Shown here: piece after piece, positions 8,342 to 15,406 of the stretch
Position numbering within the stretch: position 1 is the first letter of the stretch
Layout of the letters: each line of letters starts with the position of its first letter
Assembly: GCA_044348665.1 (NCBI GenBank)
Contig: JBIKSI010000055.1
Coordinates: 1 to 20,467, forward strand
Direction of reading: 5' to 3'
From: M2408 sp044348665
GTDB lineage: Bacteria > Bacteroidota > Bacteroidia > Flavobacteriales_D > Crocinitomicaceae
DNA length: 20,467 bases
The notes under the pieces: generated by a model
The model's input: the letters and a program-made list of their open reading frames with translations, nothing else
Told to the model about the DNA's origin: nothing
The model's database searches: none
Made by a program: the position numbers and the translations under genes

Positions 8342-8349
8342 CAAATATA
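8342..8349 (-). promoter_or_regulatory. Candidate -7 box for the ompH pair
   Basis: TATATTTG on the minus strand fits TAnnTTTG and lies 23 bases before the ATG at 8318. It sits between the terminator of the DUF4139 gene (8411-8439) and the first ompH gene, which is where a promoter is expected. No clear -33 TTG was seen. Confidence 0.4.
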
Positions 8350-8410
8350 CAATTTTATTTTAGAAAGAGTAAATTTTAACCTTACTTGTGAAATCAAAAA
8401 AAATGAAACA

Positions 8411-8439
8411 AAAAACGGGAACAACAAAATATTCCCGTT
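8411..8439 (-). terminator. Terminator after the DUF4139 gene
   Basis: A perfect 8-base-pair stem (8414-8421 with 8432-8439, AACGGGAA/TTCCCGTT on the plus strand) with a 10-base loop. On the minus strand the stem is followed by a run of six T. It lies about 50 bases after the stop at 8489 and fits a Rho-independent terminator. Confidence 0.75.
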
Positions 8440-8488
8440 CAAATTCAAAAATCCAATTTATAATTCTTGTTTTAAGTTGAGATAATAG

Positions 8489-9250
8489 TTAAAATTTCGC
8501 CCTAGTTACTGTTCTGTATTTTTGTAAAACAACCGCAGCATCTTTTGGATATTTCACTGTATAAGCTAATTCAAAAGTTTTTGTTTCACCTGGCTGTAAA
8601 CTAACCTCCCACGTTACTTCTCCCGTTTCAGCATTCTTTTTTCCTCCAGAAATATTGTCTGTTGTAACGACTATATCCGAGTTTTTACTCATCGGGATTT
8701 GGTCAAAAACATCAATTTTTATAGGTGTATTTCTGTTATTTCTAATCGCAATCTCATAAGTGTATGCTTCTCGTTTAGAGGAACCAACAACTTTTTTGGA
8801 ACTCATTTCTGATTTCAATTTTCGCATTACGGTAACTTTCGCATCGCGACCAAAAGATAGTGAAAGCGTGTCGTTTACATTTCGTGTATCAATATTTGAA
8901 ACACCAACATAAACACCTGCGAAATACACATTTGTTGGGCCAGGCATCAAATCTAAATCCTGCCATCCCACAATGTTTGCTAACAAAAATGCTCCGTTGT
9001 CTAATTTTGGTACAGAAACGTAAGAGAATGTTGCATCCAAATTCAAATCTTTCACGTCAACCACATAAGGTTTACCATCGGTTGGACAAGAAAATTTACT
9101 TGAGATGACAAATTCTGCTGTCAATTCAGAAATTTCAATTTGCTCCATTTGAATCGGTGTTTTTCCGTTTTTTAAGGATTCAAATTTACTCATCTCATTT
9201 TGACCACGAGATAGAGTTTGCATATTGTTTTGCACATCGCCTTCCAACAT
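8489..9250 (-). CDS. DUF4139 protein, C-terminal part after an in-frame stop
   Basis: A 253-residue open frame that is the second half of a DUF4139 (mucoidy-inhibitor MuiA-like) protein. It holds most of the β-rich DUF4139 domain (for example SYVSVPKLDNGAFLLANIVGW and the ending LQPGETKTFELAYTVKYPKD). It is in the same frame as the gene at 9260-10234: the codons TAG GAT AAT TAT separate the two, so only a stop codon divides one gene of about 581 codons. This half has no signal peptide. An AGGA lies about 9 bases before the ATG at 9250, so re-initiation is possible, but the product would then stay in the cytoplasm. The simplest reading is a broken gene; readthrough or a base-calling error is also possible. 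Confidence 0.7.
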   Translation of the reverse strand: MLEGDVQNNMQTLSRGQNEMSKFESLKNGKTPIQMEQIEISELTAEFVISSKFSCPTDGKPYVVDVKDLNLDATFSYVSVPKLDNGAFLLANIVGWQDLDLMPGPTNVYFAGVYVGVSNIDTRNVNDTLSLSFGRDAKVTVMRKLKSEMSSKKVVGSSKREAYTYEIAIRNNRNTPIKIDVFDQIPMSKNSDIVVTTDNISGGKKNAETGEVTWEVSLQPGETKTFELAYTVKYPKDAAVVLQKYRTVTRAKF

Positions 9251-9259
9251 ATAATTATC

Positions 9260-9262
9260 CTA
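9260..9262 (-). other. In-frame amber stop inside the DUF4139 gene
   Basis: The minus strand reads TGG GCA AAT CAA CGT GCG TAG GAT AAT TAT ATG (9277 to 9248), with no frame change on either side. A single C-to-T change (CAG to TAG) would create it from a glutamine codon. It falls in a polar linker (after VETNLNWANQRA) rather than in a packed core. Confidence 0.85.
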
Positions 9263-10234
9263 CGCACGTTGATTTGCCCAATTCAGGTTGGTTTCCACTT
9301 CAGAACGATAATCGTAATTTTGTTCTTGAGATTTATAAGATGCCACAGATTTTTTTCCAGTTGTAACATCACCATAATAATAATCTAAAAACCAAGGCGC
9401 TAATGTTGGTTGCGAAGCCGATAATCGTGGGTCAGCTGTTGATAAAATCAAATCGACATTGTTCCAATCATTTCCAGTATTATTGAAAATTTGTGCTTTG
9501 TATTTTAAGTTAATTTTTTGATTCACATCGTTTGTAAACAAATCGTAACTTGCTGCCCAACCACAATCACTTACCAAATAGGTTAAACTGCAAGCACTTG
9601 TTACAGCCTGATCCACATCAATCAAAACAATAACTTGATTGCTGCGCTGATTTTCATTAAAATTCAATTCAGTCAATTGAAATCTAACTAATTCAACTTT
9701 TTCATTTAATAAATTGCGCTCCTTGTTTAATTTGCTGACCTCTTTATTGATTTCCAAGGTTCTTTTTCGATAATATTCAGCAGCCTCTTTAATTTGAGCG
9801 ATGGTAATATTTTGAGTGCTTCCTTTCAAGTCCTTGTTCGTATTCATGAAAGCTAATTCTGCTTGAAACGAACTATTAATATCTGAATTTGATTGCAAAG
9901 CATCCTTCAAAACATTCAAAGAATCTTTCAATTTCACAATTCTAGGATTAAATTGCTCCGCCGCCAAGAAATCCATTTCCGTTGAAAAAGAAACCAATCT
10001 ATATTCAGAATTGCTTTTAAACTGAATGCTTTGAGGGTCAGCATAGGCTGAAACTCCCGTGAAAATAACTTTATTTCTTCCCTTGCTTAATTTCACATCT
10101 GCCTTGTGTGTCATTTCACCAGAGGTTAAAAATAATTTCACTTGTTTGATTTCCGAAGAAACGACCACTTCATTTGCCTTTTGTCCAAAAACAAAACCAG
10201 AAAGTGCTAAAAATAAAATCGCTAATTTTTTCAT
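9260..10234 (-). CDS. DUF4140/DUF4139 (MuiA-like) protein, N-terminal part
   Basis: A 324-residue frame that carries the first half of a MuiA-like protein. Order: signal peptide MKKLAILFLALSGFVFGQ; an N-terminal DUF4140 domain (about 22-100, SSEIKQVKLFLTSGEMTHKA); a charged coiled coil (about 100-200); and the start of DUF4139 with the typical GWAASYDLFTNDVNQK and NTGNDWNNVDLILSTADPR. The protein would be exported. It ends at an in-frame TAG in a polar linker, and the remainder of DUF4139 follows in the same frame down to 8489. Full family members are about 500-600 residues, equal to the two halves together. Function is poorly known; the name comes from suppression of mucoid growth. I treat it as a probable pseudogene or readthrough gene. 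Confidence 0.75.
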   Translation of the reverse strand: MKKLAILFLALSGFVFGQKANEVVVSSEIKQVKLFLTSGEMTHKADVKLSKGRNKVIFTGVSAYADPQSIQFKSNSEYRLVSFSTEMDFLAAEQFNPRIVKLKDSLNVLKDALQSNSDINSSFQAELAFMNTNKDLKGSTQNITIAQIKEAAEYYRKRTLEINKEVSKLNKERNLLNEKVELVRFQLTELNFNENQRSNQVIVLIDVDQAVTSACSLTYLVSDCGWAASYDLFTNDVNQKINLKYKAQIFNNTGNDWNNVDLILSTADPRLSASQPTLAPWFLDYYYGDVTTGKKSVASYKSQEQNYDYRSEVETNLNWANQRA

Positions 10235-10555
10235 GTGTACCTAATTTGTTTTTGCTTGTACAATCAAAGCGTTATTTCGTTCAAATCAAAAACTTATTGA
10301 ATTTCCTTTTTATTTCCCAAGCAAGTAATTTAAATGGTTTTTGGCATGGTTTTTACAAAAAACACACTCCAAAAACAATTCAATTATCCCCTTTACCGAC
10401 GGTCTTCAACCGTCGTTAAAAACATTATCCCTGCACTATCGCTTGGTCTTCAAAAGCTTTGCTTTTTCTCCTTCGGCATCACCATTTATTAACCAAAATG
10501 AACTTTGGATGAAAAATCAGATTGGCTCGGGAAGTATCTTGGTAATTCTGTAAAC
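10235..10555. other. Intergenic stretch without a convincing gene
   Basis: This region of about 320 bases lies between the start of the DUF4139 gene and the stop of the glycoside hydrolase-like gene. The left half is AT-rich and should carry the DUF4139 promoter, though no exact TAnnTTTG was seen. The right half (about 10390-10500) is richer in GC than its surroundings and holds a hairpin. A 70-codon open frame (10341-10553, plus) crosses it, but its translation looks like no known protein and has no good start signal. Confidence 0.5.
10392..10420. repeat. GC-rich hairpin, possible unit of a dispersed repeat
   Basis: CGACGGT (10397-10403) pairs with ACCGTCG (10409-10415) around a 5-base loop. 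After one mismatch, TTTA pairs with TAAA (392-395 with 417-420). The stem is therefore 7 plus 4 base pairs. It stands out from the AT-rich background and is followed by a GC-richer tract to about 10500. No T run follows on the minus strand, so it is a poor terminator for the gene ending at 10556. A repetitive extragenic palindrome or a remnant of a mobile element is my inference. Confidence 0.45.
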
Positions 10556-12652
10556 TTATTCTGTAGCTTTATTTTTAACATTCACACTTTTTTCCTCCAA
10601 TTTACTTGGTGCATTATTCGAATAAACAACTCCTTTCTCATTGATTTTATAAATCACGAAAGGCAAATCTTTGGTTAATTCAGGATAATTTAAAGCCATT
10701 TTGCCAGCTTTATCAGATTTAATTGTAACAGTTTCAATCACTTTGTTTGTAAAGGGGTTTAACCACAATAATTCATATTCTTTGTCTGAGTTCAACGATT
10801 TTAATTGAATACGTGTCTTTTTACTTCCCGATTTAAAAGGCTTGAATACCTGAAATTTTTTGCTTGGTATGACTAATTTTTTACATGGTCCATCTGTTGA
10901 ATTAGAATAATAATTCCAAGTGGTATTTTGAATCATTCCAATTGCTTTTTGGTGTGTATTGTCATACATTCCAATCGTTTCAATCAATTTATTTTTGCTC
11001 ACTGAAGAATAAAGTTCTGAAAACTCATTAAAATTGATGTTTTTCGTAAACTCCTTCACCGTTTTATAATTTTCCCACAATTTGTAGTTGTGTTGCTCAT
11101 TCCAATTGATTCCCGCTGATGCAGTTCCCGAAAAAATTGTTGCCCATAAATCTTTGTACCATTCTGAATTATTATCACACAATTCAAACTCCAAATCACC
11201 AGTTCCAACTTCGCTAAATAGCATTGGTTTATTGTGCTTCTGGTACATCGTGTAATTATCCTGCAAAGGCGAACGATAAATTTCTCCTCGGTGAATGTTG
11301 TATGTCAAAATATCCAAGTATGGAATTGAAAAAGATTCATCACCACCTTTCAAATTTGGTCTTCCATTGTGGTAATTTACGGTTAAAATGTGCTCATCGT
11401 GACCCAATTCTTCTTTGATGTATTTTGTCATTTCCAACTGCCATAAATACAACTCTTTTGGATTATCTGGAAATTTATTGTTGATTTCACTCATTAATTC
11501 AAACAAGGAAATGGAGGTGGAATAACCCCATCGTGCGATTAAGTAGCGAAGTCTATTTTTAAAATGTCTTTTAGCGTCAGGATTTGTTAAAAATTCAGCT
11601 GGTTCTTTCATATTCAATTCCGTGCGGTAACAATATCCGTTATCCCATTCGTTGTTAGAATACCAATCCCAAGCCTCAACTCCGTAATGTGCTTTTGTCA
11701 ATGGATAACCAAGAAACATGTTAAAATGCATTTTCAGGTCAAGATTTTCTGCTTTTTCAATCATTTTATCTAATTCCCAAGCTACATTCATACGAGCGTA
11801 ATAGTTTCCTAATTTATCGTATTCAAGTTCATAGGTATGAGGAAAAATAATAAATCTAAAATAATCTGCCCCTGCTTTTTTGAATTTCTCCAATTCTTCT
11901 AAATAAACCATGTAAACTTTCGGGTACATTGGCAATTTTTTCAAATGAGGACACCATTCTTCGACATTTGCACAAGGACAAGTGGAACATCCAAAGGGAT
12001 CGTCCTTGATTGCACCAGCAGCATCTTTTTTGAAGTAGCAGGTTGGTTTTGGCAAATTTTGTCCTATAGGCAAATAAGACTTCCCTCCAAGTTCCAAATA
12101 TCGTTTATTAGAGGCAACCGACACATATCCAGCTTTTTGTGAATCTTTACAGGCAAAATCATAAGGACCAAGTTGAGTTACTTGTTTGCCCTTTATTTTT
12201 ACATAAACGATAAAATTCCATTTTCCAATTAAATTAGGAGTAAAACGTAACCTGAATTTATTTTCTTGTGCCACTTGACTCCAGTTCCAATCTTCCACAT
12301 TTGAGCTAGAAGTATTTCTCTTAAAATCTTCGAAATAAAATGCATTTATACGTTTATTTTTTGACAACGAAGCATGTTTAAATTCAACATAAATATCGAT
12401 TTCCTCCGGATTAAAAGGATTGATTTTATTACCATTTGCAACTTCATTTACATAATTTGAAATGAGTTTTTTTATAGAGTCCGTTAAATGGATTCCTAAC
12501 TCAATTTTCTCAAATTTCCCAACTGTCGGGTTAGAATTCACCAAAGGTTGCATCCAATCAACAGCAAATCCTCTTTTAGGAATAGATGTTTGCGCTTTAT
12601 TTTCAAAAGCAAAAGATAAAGCTAAAATTAGCAAAATGACGGTTTTTTCCAT
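10556..12652 (-). CDS. Secreted DUF5060-type glycoside hydrolase-like protein
   Basis: A predicted exported protein of 698 residues. The signal peptide is MEKTVILLILALSFAFENKAQ. A β-sandwich of the DUF5060 type follows (about 28-170, ending in GKWNFIVYVKIKGK), then a (β/α)8 barrel of glycoside hydrolase clan A type (about 190-560) and a C-terminal β-domain (about 600-680). The likely acid/base is Glu389 in FELMSEINN (relatives usually have NE, here SE) and the likely nucleophile is Glu481 in LFSEVGTGD. A cysteine cluster at 222-234 (Cys222, 225, 227, 234 in GCSTCPCANVEEWCP) is unusual in this place. The frame is open up to 12730, but that would overlap the previous gene and hide the signal peptide, so I choose 12652. 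It begins 16 bases after a radical SAM gene. The substrate is unknown, and catalytic loss cannot be excluded. Confidence 0.75.
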   Translation of the reverse strand: MEKTVILLILALSFAFENKAQTSIPKRGFAVDWMQPLVNSNPTVGKFEKIELGIHLTDSIKKLISNYVNEVANGNKINPFNPEEIDIYVEFKHASLSKNKRINAFYFEDFKRNTSSSNVEDWNWSQVAQENKFRLRFTPNLIGKWNFIVYVKIKGKQVTQLGPYDFACKDSQKAGYVSVASNKRYLELGGKSYLPIGQNLPKPTCYFKKDAAGAIKDDPFGCSTCPCANVEEWCPHLKKLPMYPKVYMVYLEELEKFKKAGADYFRFIIFPHTYELEYDKLGNYYARMNVAWELDKMIEKAENLDLKMHFNMFLGYPLTKAHYGVEAWDWYSNNEWDNGYCYRTELNMKEPAEFLTNPDAKRHFKNRLRYLIARWGYSTSISLFELMSEINNKFPDNPKELYLWQLEMTKYIKEELGHDEHILTVNYHNGRPNLKGGDESFSIPYLDILTYNIHRGEIYRSPLQDNYTMYQKHNKPMLFSEVGTGDLEFELCDNNSEWYKDLWATIFSGTASAGINWNEQHNYKLWENYKTVKEFTKNINFNEFSELYSSVSKNKLIETIGMYDNTHQKAIGMIQNTTWNYYSNSTDGPCKKLVIPSKKFQVFKPFKSGSKKTRIQLKSLNSDKEYELLWLNPFTNKVIETVTIKSDKAGKMALNYPELTKDLPFVIYKINEKGVVYSNNAPSKLEEKSVNVKNKATE

Positions 12653-12668
12653 GTGTATATTATTATAT

Positions 12669-13691
12669 TTAAATCCAAACTTTTGAACCTTCGGAACAAT
12701 TTTTACAAATTTCAATCTGGTTTCTACCACTTAAAATTTGATTCCTAAAATTAGTATATTTTTTTGATTTCCAAATATGGTTAAAATTTTCTTCTAAGGC
12801 TGAGCCCAATTTTATGCTTGCATCTTTGTCAAAACAACAAGGAACAACTTGTGCGTCCCAAGTAAAAACGCAAGAAGACCACATGCGCCAGCAATGATTT
12901 CCTGTTGTCGCCTTCAAACGGTAAGTGCCATCTTTTTTCTTGACATAACGCGCATATTTTTCATTATCAGGAATCAACTCATTTCCATTTTCATAATTGT
13001 AAACTTGCGCTGTTTTCAATCTAACTTCATCAATTCCAATTGATTTTGCCAAGTCAAATACTTGATCCACCTCGTGTTCGTTAGGTTTTACAACCAAAAA
13101 TTGAAAAATTAAATGGGGTGTTTGAGAATTGAGATTTTTTTTCGCTTCCACCATGTTTTTGCTTCCTTCAATCACTTTTTCTAAAAGACCATTAACACGG
13201 TAGCTTTCATACGTTTTTTGAGTCATTCCATCAATCGAAATAATCAATCGATCCAGGCCTGATTGGACAATTTCTTTTGCTTTTTCTTTAGAAATAAAAT
13301 GTGCATTCGTGGAGGTTGCCGTATAAATTTTATTCCTCTTGGCTTCTTTTATTAATTCCAAAAACTGAGGATGTAAAAATGGTTCTCCTTGGAAATAATA
13401 ATTGATGTAAAATAATTGTTTCCCGACCTCTTGAATGATCTTTTTATTACTTTCAAGATCTATTTTTCCTGTTGGTCGTGAAAAACTTTTTAAACCACTT
13501 GGACATTCAGGACAAGCTAAATTACACGCTGTACTTGGTTCGATACTTGCGGAAAAAATTTTTCCCAACTGAATGCTTTTTCTTAAAATTCTAGATGTAA
13601 TAAAGGAAAAATAAAGCACAAAAATGTTCCATACACGCAAAAAACTTAGGTGTTTAATGATACTTATGGAATCTGGTGCAATAAATTTCAT
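12669..13691 (-). CDS. Radical SAM/SPASM domain protein
   Basis: A protein of about 340 residues with the radical SAM cluster motif CNLACPEC (Cys56, Cys60, Cys63, CX3CX2C), which binds the 4Fe-4S cluster that cleaves S-adenosylmethionine. The barrel shows YYFQGEPFLHP and STNAHFISKEKA. The C-terminal part has a SPASM-like cysteine set: NHCWRMWSSC, QVVPCCFDKD and ICKNCSEG, which would hold one or two further clusters. Such proteins modify peptides, sugars or cofactors. The longest frame starts at a TTG at 13715, but a TAnnTTTG box covers that codon, so I choose the ATG at 13691. The gene lies 16 bases before a secreted glycoside hydrolase-like gene and downstream of two SDR-fold genes. No small precursor-peptide gene was found next to it. 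The substrate is unknown. Confidence 0.88.
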   Translation of the reverse strand: MKFIAPDSISIIKHLSFLRVWNIFVLYFSFITSRILRKSIQLGKIFSASIEPSTACNLACPECPSGLKSFSRPTGKIDLESNKKIIQEVGKQLFYINYYFQGEPFLHPQFLELIKEAKRNKIYTATSTNAHFISKEKAKEIVQSGLDRLIISIDGMTQKTYESYRVNGLLEKVIEGSKNMVEAKKNLNSQTPHLIFQFLVVKPNEHEVDQVFDLAKSIGIDEVRLKTAQVYNYENGNELIPDNEKYARYVKKKDGTYRLKATTGNHCWRMWSSCVFTWDAQVVPCCFDKDASIKLGSALEENFNHIWKSKKYTNFRNQILSGRNQIEICKNCSEGSKVWI

Positions 13692-13712
13692 GAAATTGAA
13701 AACAAACAAGTA

Positions 13713-13720
13713 CAAAAATA
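13713..13720 (-). promoter_or_regulatory. Candidate -7 box before the radical SAM gene
   Basis: TATTTTTG on the minus strand fits TAnnTTTG, between the stop of the epimerase gene (13752) and the ATG at 13691. It would give a leader of about 15 bases and let the radical SAM and glycosidase-like genes be transcribed apart from the two SDR-fold genes. No -33 TTG at normal spacing was seen. Confidence 0.35.
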
Positions 13721-13751
13721 AACTTTTGCTTTCAATATTCCTTACTTCGAG

Positions 13752-14555
13752 TTAAAAATCAAAGGGAGAATCAAATTTATAATTAAAATTTAGCTTCTTT
13801 TTGCCTTTATCATTGGATACAATTTTTCGCAATTGTTCATCATTTTCCTCTGAGAAATTTGGAGCAGGAAGATAATTCTTTACACAATTGGCAGTGTAAT
13901 ATTCTTCACGACTTGGGTGTAAACTGGCACAAACATTATATATTTCTCCCCAAGAATTTTGACTAATTACTTGTTCAATAAATGAAATACAATCTTCTAA
14001 ATGCACCAAATTTACGGGCGATTTACCATTTGGAAGATTTTCTTTCCCCGACAAAAACTTGGCAGGATTTCTATTTGGGCCAACAAGTCCAGCAAATCTT
14101 AAGATGGTAAGCCTTTCACCCAATAAGTTACTCAAGGATTTTTCAGTTAAAAAAAGTTGAGCCGAGAAATTAAAATCTGTAATTGTTTTTGAATCTTCTT
14201 GTGCAATAAAAACTGCATCAGAATAAACACTTGTTGAACCAATAAAAATGAATTTACATTTAGTTTCAAACAAAGAAACAATTTTTAACACTTGCGTTCT
14301 GTATGAATTAAACGCACATTTCGAAGGAGGAATGGTGATGACGCAAATTTCTGTATCCTTGAAAAATAATTGGGCGCTTTTTTCATCAATTTCTTGATTA
14401 AAATTCAAATTTATCGCACTTATTCCTTGGGACCTTAAGAAATTTACTTTTTCTTCAGAAGTAGAAGTTCCTTTTATAATATAACCTTTAGAACTTAAGT
14501 TTTCAGCCAGAGGCAAGCCAAGCCAACCAAGACCAACAATAGCTATGTTTTTCAT
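13752..14555 (-). CDS. NAD(P)-binding epimerase-like protein (YeeZ-like extended SDR)
   Basis: A 267-residue Rossmann-fold protein of the NAD-dependent epimerase/dehydratase group. The dinucleotide loop is GLGWLG at 8-13, the second conserved block is GSTSVYSD at 106-113, and RFAGLVGPNRNP at 153-164 resembles the sugar-nucleotide epimerase pattern. The usual catalytic YxxxK is not seen: Lys139 in LTEKS could be the lysine, but Phe135 stands where Tyr is expected. This is typical of the poorly studied YeeZ-like group, so oxidoreductase activity is uncertain. The start codon overlaps the stop of the upstream SDR gene by one base (TAATG), showing translational coupling. The substrate is unknown. 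Confidence 0.8.
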   Translation of the reverse strand: MKNIAIVGLGWLGLPLAENLSSKGYIIKGTSTSEEKVNFLRSQGISAINLNFNQEIDEKSAQLFFKDTEICVITIPPSKCAFNSYRTQVLKIVSLFETKCKFIFIGSTSVYSDAVFIAQEDSKTITDFNFSAQLFLTEKSLSNLLGERLTILRFAGLVGPNRNPAKFLSGKENLPNGKSPVNLVHLEDCISFIEQVISQNSWGEIYNVCASLHPSREEYYTANCVKNYLPAPNFSEENDEQLRKIVSNDKGKKKLNFNYKFDSPFDF

Positions 14556-15343
14556 TACAAAGATTTGGTTCTACCGCCGTCTACTGGAAGATTAATTCCA
14601 TTAATGTAACTTGCTGCAGGTGATGCTAAAAATACAATCGCATTTGCAACTTCTTCAGGTTCTGCAATTCTTCCCATGGGAGATTCAGCTGCCATTTCCT
14701 TGAAAATATCTGCAACAGATTCATTCGTTTTTTGAGATTTAGCTTCTGCAATTCCTTGTAAACGAATCGTATTTGTTGCTCCTGGAAGAACATTATTAAC
14801 AGTAATATTACTTGGTGCCAATTCTGTGGCAAGGGTTTTACTCCAATTTGCAACAGCAGCGCGAATAGTATTTGAAACGCCTAAATTTGGAAGTGGCTGT
14901 TTTACACTCGTAGAAATTACATTTATGATTCTTCCAAAACCATTTTTTTTCATCATGGGCACTAATTTTTGCACCAAAATATGATTACAAATCAAGTGCT
15001 GATTAAAGGTGTTGGTAAATTCTTCAATCACAGCGTCAATTATTAAACCACCCTTTGGACCTCCCGTATTATTGACCAAAACATGGCAATCTCCACCATT
15101 TGAAATATAATTTTCAATGATTTTTTGTAATTCCTCAGGCTTAGAGAAATCAGCAATTAAGTAACTGTGTTTTTGCCCATTTTCACATTGAAGTTCTTGT
15201 AAGGTATCTTTTAATTTTTTTTCATCTCGTGCAATCAATACCAAATTTGCATTATTGCTAGCAAATTCAAGTGCTGCAGCTTTTCCAATCCCTTGTGTGC
15301 TACCACAAACTAAAACAGTTTTGTTTGAAAAATTTAAGTTCAT
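14555..15343 (-). CDS. SDR family oxidoreductase with atypical active site
   Basis: A 262-residue classical-length short-chain dehydrogenase. The cofactor loop is CGSTQGIG (13-20), NNTGG (91-95) matches NNAG, and the C-terminal PVDGGRTKS is typical. After the serine region (NVISTS, Ser144) the YxxxK motif is missing: Ser157 and Arg161 stand where Tyr and Lys should be (LGVSNTIRAAVANWSKTLA). This substitution is shared by a known SDR subgroup, to my memory, so it need not mean loss of function. It is the first gene of a minus-strand series and is coupled by a one-base overlap to the epimerase-like gene. It is divergent from the CUB/FN3 gene, with 63 bases between the starts. A role in kynurenine breakdown is a speculation from similar genes in flavobacterial clusters. 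Confidence 0.85.
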   Translation of the reverse strand: MNLNFSNKTVLVCGSTQGIGKAAALEFASNNANLVLIARDEKKLKDTLQELQCENGQKHSYLIADFSKPEELQKIIENYISNGGDCHVLVNNTGGPKGGLIIDAVIEEFTNTFNQHLICNHILVQKLVPMMKKNGFGRIINVISTSVKQPLPNLGVSNTIRAAVANWSKTLATELAPSNITVNNVLPGATNTIRLQGIAEAKSQKTNESVADIFKEMAAESPMGRIAEPEEVANAIVFLASPAASYINGINLPVDGGRTKSL

Positions 15344-15406
15344 TATGTTAATTTTTTTACAATGTTAATTCTTTTTTTTATCTTTACGACTTAAAATATA
15401 AAACAC

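Noticed and set aside
10341..10553. A 70-codon open frame on the plus strand
   Set aside because: It has no recognisable domain, no start signal, and its composition follows the hairpin-containing intergenic tract. I treat it as non-coding.
11870..11989. CPCAN in the glycosidase-like protein as an anaerobic sulfatase-maturase target for the adjacent radical SAM protein
   Set aside because: The C-x-(P/A)-x-R motif needs an arginine that is absent, and the protein is a sugar-barrel fold and not a sulfatase.
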